Source of the DNA: Poecilobothrus nobilitatus
Taxonomy: Eukaryota; Arthropoda; Insecta; Diptera; Dolichopodidae
Assembly: GCA_947095535.1 (NCBI GenBank)
Contig: OX352774.1
Coordinates: 69,936,416-70,000,415 of the forward strand
Direction of reading: 5' to 3'
Length of the DNA stretch: 64,000 nt
This document shows, in pieces, positions 1 to 12,228 of this stretch (positions are counted from its first letter, which is position 1; every line of letters begins with the position of its first letter). The notes beneath the pieces are model-generated. The model was not told the DNA's origin. It did no database searches and saw only the letters and a program-made list of their open reading frames with translations. The translations under genes and the position numbers were made by a program.

Positions 1-1890
1 TAATTTTTATTTTTATAACAAAACTTTTGTTATTTTTATACCAAAAGATTGCTCACTTTTTTCAAATAGGTTTCCTCATAGGGTCTTTTGTCTTAGGGAA
101 TTTTATGTATGGTCTTTTGTCTTAGGGGATTTCGTCTTAGAGGCTTTTTTAAAAGGGTCTTATTTTTCCACGTTTTTGGTATTCAACCTATTTAATTTTT
201 CTTTCCCTTTCCATTGTTATATGTCTTTTTAGCAATAAAATTCTCTCATTCTTATTATAGTTTTCATCAATTTTAGATTCTAGAAAATAACCCTTCAAAA
301 TTTATTCAAATATTATTTTTTTTTTAATTTCATCATTATTTATATATTTTATCTTTTTAAGGAGAAAATATTTATGGAATAGTTAACCTTTTTTTTTTTA
401 GAAGATTAAATTTATGTTTATATACCTTTTTTACTTAAAAAAAAAAAGGATTTCCACTTTAATCGCAAATTTGTTTTTAAATGCATATATTTTCATTTTA
501 AGTGCAAAATTTTCATTTTTACGGACAAGTTTTTTCTTTTCAAATTTAAGTTTTTGCATTTACGTCATTGGTTATAAAATAATTATGTATATACATATGT
601 AATTATATGTATAATATTCTTTAAACATTTTTTAGATAGCGTACAAGGTATAGGCACATAGGTGTTGCTTTTCTAAAATTTAAAAGAATACATTTTAAAT
701 TGGACAAAACTTTTAATTAAAATACCATTCAGTTAGCAATCATTTCTTAAATTTAAAAACAAAATCTTGCATTTAAAACAGAAAATGTTGTGCATTTAAT
801 TTGAAAAAACTTTCTCTTAAATTAAAAAAAGATATATATAAACTTTTGGAGTTAAAATTTCTCCAGAAAACTAAGATATTAGGTTTCAATAGCTACGACG
901 ATCAGCTGACGATTATTCTTAAACTATTATATTAGAATATAAAACACTTTAAAAATTTTATTATTTTGATAAAATACTAAGTTTTAACATCTGTCAAATA
1001 ATAATATATAAATATTTATCTTAATTGTCCAAAAAAAAAAAAATAATTATTTATTATTACCTTTTATTAATGTATACATACATACATTTAAATGTTAAAA
1101 ATAATGCTATAAAAAAAAAATTGTTTAATATTTCTTCTAAAAATTTTTAAAAACATTATTTTTTTTTTTTTTTTATACTAAAAATCATATAATTTCTATT
1201 TGTTAATTATTTCTAAGTTTAAATATCATTTTAAAATAACGAACAAAAAAAAAAAAAAATAAATATATATATTTATTATTTATAAAAAAAAAAAAAAAAA
1301 AATAACAAAGAACTTAAAGTAATTTTTGATGTAATTTTAATGGATATTATTTTATTTTAAAAAACAAGTTATAAATAATATATTAATAATTAATAAATAT
1401 AATAATTAGATATGTATTAATAATTAAATTAATTTAATTTAATAAATTAAAATAAAATAAAAAAAAAAGAAAAAATTATGATGTTTTGTATTTTAAAAAT
1501 GTGCTTTAATATTTAAATATGACTATTAATTTTTTTTTTTTTTTTTATAAATTATTTATATTAATTAGTATTTATTTTATATAATAAAAGTTTTATAAAA
1601 AGAAATTATTCTACCATTGAGTAACAAATGTAAAAAAAAAAAAATTGAGTAAAAAAAAAATAATTAATATGATGTATATGCACTACACCTTGTCCTTAAA
1701 AGTAAATTATGTTACCTACAGTAAATTTTTTAAATTTTTTTATATTGAATTGTGTAAATATAATTTGTATGGCAGTTTTATTTTAACAGTTAATATTAAT
1801 AGTGAATTAATAATGAATAAATTTAAAAATATTAATATTAAAAATTTTATTTTATTTTTCTTACTTTTAATCAATTTAATTTAATTTTAT
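1..1890. other. Non-coding AT-rich DNA downstream of last recognised pHCl exon
   Basis: Mostly A/T homopolymers and low-complexity sequence. A 17-bp direct repeat (ggtcttttgtcttaggg) sits at 82-98 and 111-127. Short open frames at 414-602 and 1645-1884 are K/N/F/L/I-rich with no family signature and look like AT-rich noise. I looked here on the minus strand for the missing M4 exon and did not find it. Confidence 0.5.
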
Positions 1891-1896
1891 TTTTAA

Positions 1897-2206
1897 TCGG
1901 ACAGCGTTAAAAAAATCAAAGAATTTCAAATTAAAGGAGTAAAAATGGAAAATGAATTGAACGTGTACAACAAGGATTTGTTTTTTTTTTTTTTTATTTA
2001 AATTAAATGAAATTATGTTTAGATAATGTAATTCTGCATTAATTAATAAATTTGAAAATTTTATTGGCAGTATTTAAAAACAAAAAAAAAAAATCTTTAA
2101 TTAAATAAAAGATGGTAGGTATAGTTGACAATGATAGAACCAATATTGGTTTATGTAATGATCCGACTTCAGGTGTAGTGTATTTTTATAAAAACTTAAT
2201 TTTAAG
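1897..2206 (+). other. Two short compositionally normal open segments, possible gene or element remnant
   Basis: 1897-1980 reads 28 codons without stop, including KEFQIKGVKMENELNVYNKD. 2112-2206 reads from an ATG through 31 codons, including NDRTNIGLCNDPTSGVV, and ends AG|GTAA, a possible splice donor. Both are richer in G/C than the surrounding poly-A/T. A poly-T stretch separates them and no splice junction joins them convincingly. I do not recognise the product; it could be a nested gene fragment or transposon remnant. Confidence 0.2.
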
Positions 2207-4932
2207 GTAAAAATTTTTGTTTTTTAATCTATTATTATTATATTGTTTTTTTTTTTTCATTTTTTATTTTACTTTCTAATATTATTTTTTATTAATTTTT
2301 AATTAATTTCAATTCAAATGCTTAAAATATAATATTTACAATTATACTAAAAAAAAAAAAAACGAACATTCAAATAAATAAATTACATTCTCTTGAACTA
2401 ATATAAGTATATATGTAGGTATATTTGTTTAGAATATTTTATATATTTTATAAATAATAATTATTTATTTGAAAATATAAAAAATATTCTTTTATTTTAT
2501 TTTATTTTGTAAAACTAACAAAGCTTTAAAGTAACTACAATGTAACAATAATTCTATAGTTCGTATATAAATCAAGCAAGGACTAAATGGTTATATGTAT
2601 GTATTTGTTTTTGCGCCAACTTAATTTTTTTTCTTTGGCTTTATTTTTTCGTTTGTTTTTTGTTTTGCATATCTTGAAAGTTAAAATTTTATGATAATGT
2701 TTGAAATAAGTATGTATGTAAATAAGTATATAATATGTAATTAAAAATAAATACATATGTAAATTTTAAATAGAACTTATTGTAATAATATTTAAAACCG
2801 GTTTTTTATTAAATATTATATACATATTTTAAATATAAAATTTAAGTAGATATATATTGTCACATCTTAAAAATATTTATTTTACAAAATTAATATAATA
2901 TGTATAATGTATTTCTCTATATATACGAGTAGTATGTTAGTATGTATGTAGAACCTTATGTTTAGTTTTCATATCAATATTAATTATCTAAAATGTTGTA
3001 TACAAAAAATTTTAGGTTTCCTTGCGTACAAAATGTTTAAATAAATTTTTCAAAAAAAAAAAACGTTTGAGTTCTCAGTACTCAAGTACAGTTCCGTTTT
3101 ATATAAAAACGGAAGAGGAATTTTAATATTACCGAGAGCCGAGAGTCGAGACTATCGTACGGTACGGGTATAAAAATTTCAAAAAAGAAGAGAAATGAAA
3201 TGAGAAATGAAGAGAAATAAGTTGACGGTTCTTTTTTGAAAAGTAAGTTTTACAAATAGAATTTTTATTGACATGACTGACATTTTTTTTTGTTGTTTTG
3301 TTTTTTTTTTCTTTGAGTCATTTTGTCAAGTTTTAAACGAAAATAAAAGTAAGTATTTTTTATTTAAAAGAGTTTGGATATGTATTTCTTTAAAGGTTAA
3401 AAAGAATACCATATTTATTTATTTTCTTAAATTTTCATTATGTTTAAAAATAAATTTATTTTTTAAATTTTGCTTTGTTTACAAATTACTGTAATTTGAT
3501 AAATGACTTATGACATTTATGTAATAATTTTTTTTTTCAAATGAGAGAATTAAGAGAAAAAATGAGTAATTTTTACTCTTAAATTTCAATTTGCAAATTT
3601 TTGCACATAAATGTAAATGTATGCGAACCTTTTATAAATTTATTTAAATTTAAACTTAAATTTAAGAAAATGTTTAAAAAATTTTCGAATGTTATTCGGT
3701 TTAATTTGAATTTTCAATTAACAACAGGCTAATTATTTAATATTTTGTTAAATTATTTTTATTTACATATTTTTATTTAAAAAAATTTTTTTTTGTGTGC
3801 AACTAATTCAAAATGATATGTACCTATAAATCTATGTATTTGTATCTATAGTTATAATTTATAATTAAGATACTATTTAAAAGAAAAAAAAAATTTCCAA
3901 AGAAACAGTAAAAATAAATATTCAATGCGCTCATTTCACGATCATTCAACAATTGTTCAACGGTTGAATCAATTTGCATTAAGTTAAAATTAATATGATG
4001 TTTTGTTGATGTGACATTGTTAAAAATGCAAAATACAAAATACAATTTCATGATAATTTTAGTTCAACAAAAACAACATTTCTGTATTCATTGCTTAAAT
4101 TTTTAATGTGAAGATTCTAAAAATGTTTTTTTTTTTTTTTATTTATAAGAGTTATTGATGCTTTGAACTTTGTAAACTGTCTTAGAGGTATTATCTTTTA
4201 ATCAAAAATTTCCATAACCCTCATAATTTTATAATTACAGTAATAGAGGTAAATTCTATTTATTTATTTATATTTTTATTTTAGTATTTATTAAAAAAAA
4301 AAAATGGATGTTTACATTAAAAATTTTAATTAATAATAAAATCGATTGAATGGTTAAACAATTAAAAATATTAAATATAATTTCTATTTGATGATTGTAT
4401 ATAACCAAACAATCGCTCAATATTGTTTCTGACAATAACAAATATATTATACATCGGTTGTACAACAGTTGCATGATTTTTACAAATTGATTCAAATGTT
4501 GTATCGTGTAATAAGCGCTTAATAAGGTATAAATGGACAGTATTTATATAATTATTTATGGTTTCATTAAACTAATACCAATTTTTTCGTTTGTTGTTTT
4601 TTTTTTATTTATTGAAAATGTATTGTGATTAAAAGCTCAAATGGAAATTGAAAACTGTATGCTCATTCATAGTGAGGTAAAAAAGCATAACTAAAGGAAA
4701 AGCTTTAAAAAAATTAAGTTCGATGAATTAATTTATGATTAACGAAGGGGCAAAAAATTGAAAAAATTCAAAAAAAAATTTCATATTAAGAAATTGTATT
4801 TAAATCAGGCCATTTTTTGTTGCAACAAAAAAAAAAAAAAACGTTTATCTTACCTTAATTATTAATATTTACTATTTTTATTTCATTATAACTACCTTTA
4901 AATTGAAATAATATAAAATTTGATAAATAACA

Positions 4933-5529
4933 TACAGGGTGTTTTCTAATTAACTATACACTGTTATGTAACGTTATATAAACTTTTATGAGTATAGGTA
5001 GGTAATTTTTTTGTTTAGAGAGTAAGTAAGTTTGGAGTGTAAGTAAGGAAATATTCTTCTTTTTTTTTTTTGGTCTTTTCTATTCCCTTACCACATAAAA
5101 GTGGCAAGGAAATTATACAGCCTTTTATTTTCTAGATCTGGATGTAAAAATTGTAAGGGGGAAATTAATCTTACGATATGTGTGAGATTAGGACCAATAC
5201 ACTCCCGGTGTTTACTTACTCTCTTACTCTCTGGTCACCGAGAGGAAAACTCTTATTGTTTCGAAAATATGAAGATTTCAATTAAATTGTAATTTTTTTT
5301 TAGTTTTATTAAATTTTTCTTAAAAAATTATATATAAATAAAAAAAAAAAAATTCCGTTTTGAGAACATAGATGAAAATTCTGTTAAAAATCTTCTTTTA
5401 AATATTTCACTCCCTATACCTTGGAAACTAGAAAATCTTTATATTAGATCTTATACAAAATAAATTAGCTACTCATAAGGATTTATGCAACGTTATATAG
5501 CTGTATAGGTAATTTTTAAACACTCTGTA
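4933..5529. mobile_element. Small TIR element (mariner-like ends) interrupted by a SINE
   Basis: The left end TACAGGGTGTTTTCTAATTA and the reverse complement of the right end (TACAGAGTGTTTAAAAATTA) match imperfectly as terminal inverted repeats starting at TA, as in Tc1/mariner-type elements and MITEs. A segment near 4965-5012 (gtaacgttatata ... ggtaatttttt) recurs near 5486-5518, so the element has subterminal direct repeats. No transposase is visible; the middle is occupied by a minus-strand SINE. Confidence 0.5.
5062..5240 (-). mobile_element. tRNA-derived SINE, degenerate copy
   Basis: On the minus strand it matches the other SINEs here: an acaccgggagtgt head, a diverged B-box region, the tcgtaagattaatttccccc body, and the ggctgtataatttcc ... 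cttttatgtggtaaggg tail. The open frame at 5101-5292 on the plus strand is an artefact of this copy. Confidence 0.6.
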
Positions 5530-6676
5530 TATAAAAATGACATATTATGGAATTTTTGGTGAAAAAGTTTGAATGAAAGTCGAATTTGAATTTTTTTTTT
5601 TTTTAAATAATCGAAAAACAGTCAATTTATGTAATGTTTGATAAAAGACAAGGTATTTTTAAAATTTTACTTTAAAAGTTCTATTTGAGCAATGATCAAT
5701 ACATTTTTTAAATTAAGCTATGCAATAATAATATTTAAAGTATATTTTACTGAAATAATCATAGAATACAATATTTTCGTAATTATAAAAATAACAAACA
5801 TTCACTTGAAATTTAACCCTTTAAATTTTTAACATTAAAAATTATTTTATTTATTTATTAAGTGTACTATTTTAATTATTTTTTTTTTTTTCGTCCTGTA
5901 AATATATTAAAGCGTTATAAATTGTGTTTTTTATTTTTCATTCCATTTAATATAATTTTAAGACATTTAATGTGCATTTTTTGTATTTAAATTTTTTTAT
6001 TTTATTTTATTTATAAAATTACATAATTTTTTTTTTTTTTTTTGTATAATATAAATAGTAGAAAAAATAAAAGAACATTGTGTATAAATTTTTGTAGCTT
6101 GAATTATAGGTGTGTTTTTATGTTAATAAAAAAAAAAAAAAAAAGAAGAAAATTCAATTTGTTTTGCATTAACATTTAAAATAAATTTAGACATAAAATC
6201 AAATGGTTAGCCATTTTTCATTTTAATTTGAATTAAGTAATAGAAAAAAAATAATATGTTATTCACAGAAAATATTCGAACAATTTACATATACATATGT
6301 ATGTATGTTTTCAAGTATTTTATATGTATATAAATGGTTACATATATATGTATATATACTAATTATATGTGTATTAAAAAAAAATATTTTCTAAAATAAC
6401 ATCTAAGCATTAACAAACTATATAATATATACTTTATTTATATCTTTAGTTATTAACCCTTTTCCGCCTAAAAGTATTCTTTTAAAATTATTAAAAGAAA
6501 ATTTATTTTTTTTTTATTTTTTTTTAAGAGAATAAATACATATAAATAAATAAGACTTATAAGGGTTAATAAAAAATAAATAAAAAACGATAATTTAATA
6601 TTATTTAAATTATATGAAATTTATTTTATATTTATATATATACAGAGATTTCATAATTTAAAGAATGAAAAAATTG

Positions 6677-6976
6677 GATTGTGCAGCATAACAAAAAATA
6701 TTTTCTATATACATATATAGGAACTCTATAAAAGATTTCTAAAATTTTAATTTAATTTTCCATTTAATATTAAGCTTAAAAAATTAAATTATGACATATA
6801 TTATATATATAATATATAATAAAGAATTATAGTAAGTATATATATATTATATATATGTATATTATATATATTATATATATGTATTATAGTATATGTAGTC
6901 TTATACTATAGGGCCTATTCAGTCCTATAGCATACTGTTAATTAATTAGAATTTTTTAAATTAACGCTGCACAATC
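6677..6976. repeat. Possible MITE with 11-bp inverted ends
   Basis: gattgtgcagc at 6677-6687 is repeated inverted as gctgcacaatc at 6966-6976. The interior is (TA)-rich with a palindromic core near 6908-6930 (ctatagg ... cctatag). No target-site duplication was recognised, so chance pairing is possible. Confidence 0.25.
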
Positions 6977-7228
6977 ACCGTCTTTAAAATACCTCTTACG
7001 TATATTTCTTTTTTATACATATGCAATGTATATATATATATATATATATGTAAAATGTAGATAATTTTTGAAAATTTATTTTTTTGTAAAATTTTTAGTG
7101 AAAGATTTCAAAAAAAAAAAAATGTTTTTTTCTTGTTAAAAAAAAAAATAGCGATTCAATTGTTTTTTTTTTTTTTTTGATTTTTTGATGTTTTTTTTTT
7201 GATTAGGAAGGGTGGATAGGTAGCTTAC

Positions 7229-7279
7229 CAAAGGGCTTGCAAGAATAATTCCAATCCTGCTAAGAACTGCTGGAAGACG
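7229..7279 (-). CDS. pHCl-1: pHCl exon I: 51-nt exon of the M3-M4 loop
   Basis: Seventeen codons reading RLPAVLSRIGIILASPL (residues 582-598), flanked by tttttccag at 7280-7288 and donor gtaagc at 7228-7223. It starts and ends in phase 0, matching exon H. This wording follows NPVTQ in fly pHCl as I remember it, which is why I accept so small an exon 15.7 kb from its neighbour. It is distinctly less AT-rich than its surroundings. It lies in the variable cytoplasmic loop, where this gene is known to be alternatively spliced, so a cassette role is plausible. Nothing convincing for the next exon was found in 1-7228. Confidence 0.85.
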
Positions 7280-7859
7280 CTGGAAAAATTATGAACACAA
7301 TTTTTCATACAAAACACATTAAAAAACATTAAGATATAAGTCAAAGAAAAAAAAAAAAAGAAAAAATTAAACAAAAAATAATAAAAAAAAAAATTGAATT
7401 TTGTTTCTCATAAGTACTACAAAAAATAATAATAATAATAAAAACTAATGATGATAAATTAAAAGAATTAATAGTCTGCATTTAAGAATATCTCTTATAT
7501 AATACCAAATCTTTTAGAATTTTTTCAAATTATATTTTCGAATATTTTCTTAAACTTAAAACTTTTAAAAATTAAAAAACATGTTCAATCTATAGTTTAT
7601 TGTTTTTCATCTTACAACGCAATTTTTAAATTTAAACTGTCTTTCATTAATTCTTTTATTTTATTTAAAATAATATTAAGTATTGTTCTGATTTCCTAAA
7701 ATAAATAAGTGGATGACTAAATAAAAGTTAAATAAATAATGAAATTGACTTTCATCCTTTTCCTTAAATATACTCATTCTTCTTTATTATGAAATTCACT
7801 CATAATGAAAGAAAAAAACTCAAATAAAATGGATAAGCAATGGCAATGATAAGTAAATA

Positions 7860-7990
7860 CATAAATCATACTCATTGTAATTACGAGTATTTATTCATAT
7901 TATAAATAACACATAGTACTATCTAATATTATTAAAGTCATCGACTGCTAAAGCCATTTACTAAATATTATATTTTTTGTTTATTTAATA
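7860..7990 (-). repeat. Tail fragment of the 44.7-kb type SINE
   Basis: gtcatcgactgctaaagcc followed by ttttttgtttatttaatata resembles ccatcggctactaaggcc and its downstream sequence in the complete SINE at 44681-44955. The tRNA head is absent. Confidence 0.35.
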
Positions 7991-8279
7991 TATAGAGTAG
8001 ACACTCTGTTTGTTTGTTTAGCAGGGCTCAGAGTTTTAAAGCTTTCCACTATTTCTCTGCCAGATTGATTAATACGTAAAATTTTGAAAATAAGAAGGAT
8101 TTCTTTACATAGCCATTATAGTTAAATTACAAACGAGGAAGAATACAGTTGCTCTTGTCAACTTTTAAATACCTGTTAAAACTCGAACTCGGTATTGTGT
8201 TGATAAGCTATCGTTCTGCTTATAATATTATTTTTTTAATTTTTCAGTATTTTAAAGTAATTTGAGTGAGTTTTATAAT

Positions 8280-9112
8280 TTTTGGAATTATGGTTTCAAT
8301 ATGAATTTTTAGTTTTTGATCCCTTACTGCTTCTAAACGGGGGGCGATACAAAAATATTTTCTTAAATGACTCATACTCATGGCTCATTATTTTCAAAAA
8401 TCTAATTCCTCTCAAAATTTCAAGTTTCTATCATAAACAGTTTGTAAGATAGAAGGGGTCAACATTTTGCAATAATTGATTTTTGCGTAACAGTAAATTA
8501 AGACACCGTAAAGCAAAACTATATATTTATTATATACATATTTGTACTTAAAACTAATAAAAGCAGTTATCGTATGGCGTTTCCAGATTGAGATATACCT
8601 TACAGAACTTGCGCTATAACAATTTAAATATAGGGCTTTTTCGAATTTTGGAGGGCTGCACATCCGTAACGGGTGGAGCTACAGAAAAAAAGGCGTGGAA
8701 CTACAGAGAAGTTGTTCCACAAAATTAATTTTTGTACGATATCTATCAGTAGTTAAAATTGCATGACTCTACTTCAAACGATGTAAAACTTTTATGAAAA
8801 ATGTGGGGATCAAAAAGTTTGTTGCTTAAGAGGTACACGAAGTTTCAGTCGGATCTCAACCAAAAAATATAGGAAACCTTCAAATTTATTCAAAAATTTT
8901 TTGTGTTAATTTCAAGACTCTATTCTTAGTTTTTAAGTCAGTTTGAATTATGCTGACGAACGAACGGACGGACAAAGCTAAATCGACCAATTTTTCGATT
9001 CTGATCCAATCCACACCTTTGAGTCTATATCTAGCTTGCTTATTTCAAGGTGTTACAAATGGAGGAGCAATTTTAATATATCCGATATTTATCGTACGGT
9101 CATAAAAAGACG
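8280..9112 (-). repeat. Dispersed repeat family A, minus copy
   Basis: Shares with the other family A copies the blocks cctctcaaaatttcaagttt, gcgtaacagtaaatt, a ccagattgaga block, cgtaacgggtggagctaca, gttgttccacaaaatta and the gacgaacgaacggacggaca end. A further segment (ggtgttacaaatggaggagc ... tatcgtacggt) runs to 9112. The open frame at 8412-8663 is inside it and not a gene. Confidence 0.7.
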
Positions 9113-9559
9113 ACTTTAATCAAATGTGTTTCAAATAGTGAATTTGACCGCCATTTCTTTGTCATCGACTATGTATTTGAAAAATATTATAAATATAATT
9201 TACATCGGAAAAATTATAAATTTATAATGAAAATAGAGTATTCCCCTTTTTCAAAATTTTTGTTTTCGGATTGGAAACTACGGGATTTTAAGGCGATATT
9301 TTGAAACGCAAACTTTCGTATCTGACCCTAAAAAAATTTGCGATCTGCGAAGGTTGTTTTTAACTCGTACTGAACTGTTTAACAGATTCTTTCTTATAAT
9401 TTTTGCGCGGAAATCATAAAAATCTTATCTTGAATAGATAAGATTTTTCCATTCTTCCATTCCATTCTTTCAAGATTTTTTAAAAAATATTGTGTGTTTC
9501 CCAATTAATATGAAAAAGGTTATGAAAAGGTTAAAAAAATGTAAAATAAAGAAAATTTT

Positions 9560-9690
9560 TATTGTGTGCGTAATCTGGTGAATCAGAGTTCAAATAATTT
9601 GGCGGCAGTCCCCACTATTCGAAACGCTTTGTTGTTTAGTTATGTGTGTAGTAAAAATTATTAGGAAGGATTTTAGAACTTTTTTTTTGT
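9560..9690 (+). repeat. Family E repeat copy
   Basis: Contains aatcagagttcaaataatttggcggcagtc, a gctttgttg block and attattaggaaggatttta, shared with copies at 23.9, 43.6, 47.8-48.2 and 61.2 kb. Confidence 0.5.
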
Positions 9691-9694
9691 TTTT

Positions 9695-9790
9695 TTCGTA
9701 CATTTCCATGCTACATAAATGTAACAAGGAAATTACAGAGCCTTTTCTTTTCAGGCGTGGCTATAAATGTCGTAAGGGGGAATTATTAGA
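9695..9790 (-). mobile_element. Partial SINE (tail and body)
   Basis: The minus strand reads ccccttacgacatttata, then gccacgcctgaaaagaaaag, then ctctgtaatttccttgtta, as in the SINEs at 26.2 and 30.9 kb. The tRNA head is missing. It directly abuts a family E copy. Confidence 0.6.
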
Positions 9791-10092
9791 GTTGTTTATA
9801 AAATTAGAGTTTATATTTAATAATTTATTTAGCGATATTAAAATTTTGGAGAATTTTATAAATTATAAATTAAAACTTTAATTCAAGGTTTTTTTTTTTT
9901 AAAATTATGTTTTAAAAAACAATGTTTTTTTCTAGATTTTTATTTTCAAGATTTTATCCCACAAAAAATTTTGGTTTCGAAGATTTGGGCTTTCAAGATT
10001 TTGATTTTCAATATATTAATTCTAAAGATCGGGGGTGAACCAAATTATAAGTAAACCTAAAATAAATATAGAGTATAAATATTAATAATATA

Positions 10093-10170
10093 ATGAGTAA
10101 TTGAGTATAATATAATAGTATAATATATTAGTAGTAATTGAGTGAATATAATAGTAATTGAGTGAAAATA
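10093..10170 (+). repeat. Degenerate tandem repeat agtaattgagtgaatataat
   Basis: Three imperfect copies of an ~20-bp unit containing agtaattgagt, separated by AT-rich spacer. Confidence 0.5.
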
Positions 10171-12170
10171 TATATGAATTTTACTCATTTTATGAGGAAA
10201 TCAGAACAACCTAACCATCTTTTGATAAAATAAAATTAAAAACTATAATAATTAAAACTAATAATATATTGAACTCTTGAATTTTTTGAATTATAATAAT
10301 AATTGTTGAGAAAATAAAAAAATAAAAATAAATAAATAAATAATATTGCAAGAAAACTTTGCACTCATTTTTTTTTTTTTTTTTGCAGAGAAGAGGAAAA
10401 TATTATTTTGCAAAATTCATAAATTTCAGAAAATCAATATTAAAAAACCAAAATGAAAATTCAAAATAAATCAACTTAAAAAAAAACTAAATATAATCAA
10501 AGTATTTTTTTTTTTTTTTATATATTAAATGCAATTTTATATAAAAGTTTTAAAAAGAGAAAAATAATAAATCATTTAATTTAATTTACTAAAAATAGTA
10601 TTTATTTAGAAATATATATATGTATTTATATATACGAGTATTACTATATTAGGTAACGATGTGCTTATTTTATTTTTAATTTTTATTTTTCTAAAATACT
10701 GTAAAAAAAAAAAAAAATTTAATATAAAATTTAAAATAAAAACAAAAAAAAAAAAAAAATTAAATTAAAATTATTATTAATATATTTTTAAATTTTATTT
10801 TTTTTTTTATATAAAAATTTTTTAAATATTTTTTTTTTTTTTTTTGTTTAATAGTTTCAGAGGTCGGATTTTGATTTTTTGTTTTTTTTTTTTTGGTGAA
10901 AACACTCTAAACTAATTGTAGTATCATTAGTATATAGTATTATAATTGAAAATAATAAATAGTTTTATTATTATTGTATTTACAGTAGTTTTTACTCATA
11001 AAGATTATATAAATAAAAAGCGTTTTTAATATTAAGTATTTATGTATATATATAGACAATAATTATTAATATATATTATGTACAATATAATAATAAATTT
11101 TTAGTTTAAAAAATAAATATACAAATCAAAACAAAAAAAAAAATGTTTTCTTTTTAAACTTATAATTTATTATTATTGAAAGAACTTTTCTCAAAATAAA
11201 TTAAGAATATAAAGTTAACATTTTCAGTTTAATTTTATTATATACTACGATTTTTGCCTTTAAATACTTCTGAAAAATTTCAGAGAGCTTCTTTCAGAAG
11301 CCAGAGCACATTAAAATACTTATAATAAAACGAAAAATTGTATATAATAACAGTAACGGCATGAGAAAGGAACACACGCTCGAGTGTATTTTAATAATAA
11401 CAATATAAAGTGAAACTGAATATATTAAATGTAGGCTTAAATTATTTATTAGATTCTGACCGGGTTTGTTTTTTTTTTTTTTTTTATATTATAATTTTAA
11501 GATTGATTTGTTTATTTATCACTAAAAAATTTTTTTTTGCAATTTATAGTGCTTCTTACGAATGAATCAAATAAATTATATACAAAAATATATATATATA
11601 GCAAAAAATATTGTATATGTATTAATTTTTATACATTAAAATTTTATGTTATTAGCGGCCGGTACTAATCGTTATAAGCAAACACTACTGAAATACTTTA
11701 AATTTAAAAGAACAAAAAAAGAAAAAGTAAAAGTAAAAAAAAGTAAAAAGTAAGTGGCAAATTATTTTTTTTAGAAGATGTAAATGTATAAAATACATAT
11801 TTTATAGAAAAAACAAAATAAAAATTAATATATAAAATTTAATAAATAAATAAAAAATAAAAATAAAAGAAATAATTTTGTTTTTTTTTTTTAATTGATT
11901 TAAAATTTTTGTTTATATATTTAAAATATTTTGAATTATTTCTATATTTACTTGAGTGGGAATTTTTTTCTCTCTATATCTACTTTTTGCTTATTTTTTA
12001 ATTATTGCTTTTTTTTTTTTTTTGTTTTTTGTATATATTTATATAATATAAAATAACATTCTACTTTTCTACTTTTTTACTAAAATTTTTTAAAAATTTA
12101 TATAAATTTTTTTTTAAAAATAGAAAAAAAAAAAAAAAGTAACCAATTGTGAATAAAATTAATTTTCTTA

Positions 12171-12228
12171 TTTAAAGTGTTATTTATACTTTAAAGTGTT
12201 ATATATACTTTAAAGTGTTATATATACT
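12171..12228 (+). repeat. 19-bp tandem repeat, three copies
   Basis: tttaaagtgttatatatac repeats with starts at 12171, 12190 and 12209; the first copy differs by one base. Each unit contains the palindrome ctttaaag across the junction. Confidence 0.8.

Noticed and set aside
3085..3170. Palindrome around ccgttttatataaaaacgg and the gagccgagagtcgagac stretch
   Set aside because: Looks structured, but no second convincing copy or gene context was found; the short tatcgtacggt match to 9.1 kb is too little to claim a family.
5101..5292. 63-codon plus frame with a Cys-x2-Cys
   Set aside because: It is the reverse strand of a SINE copy.
11280..11400. Possible M4 exon on the minus strand
   Set aside because: The open stretch has the wrong charge and motif pattern for M4 and lies upstream of exon I in gene order.
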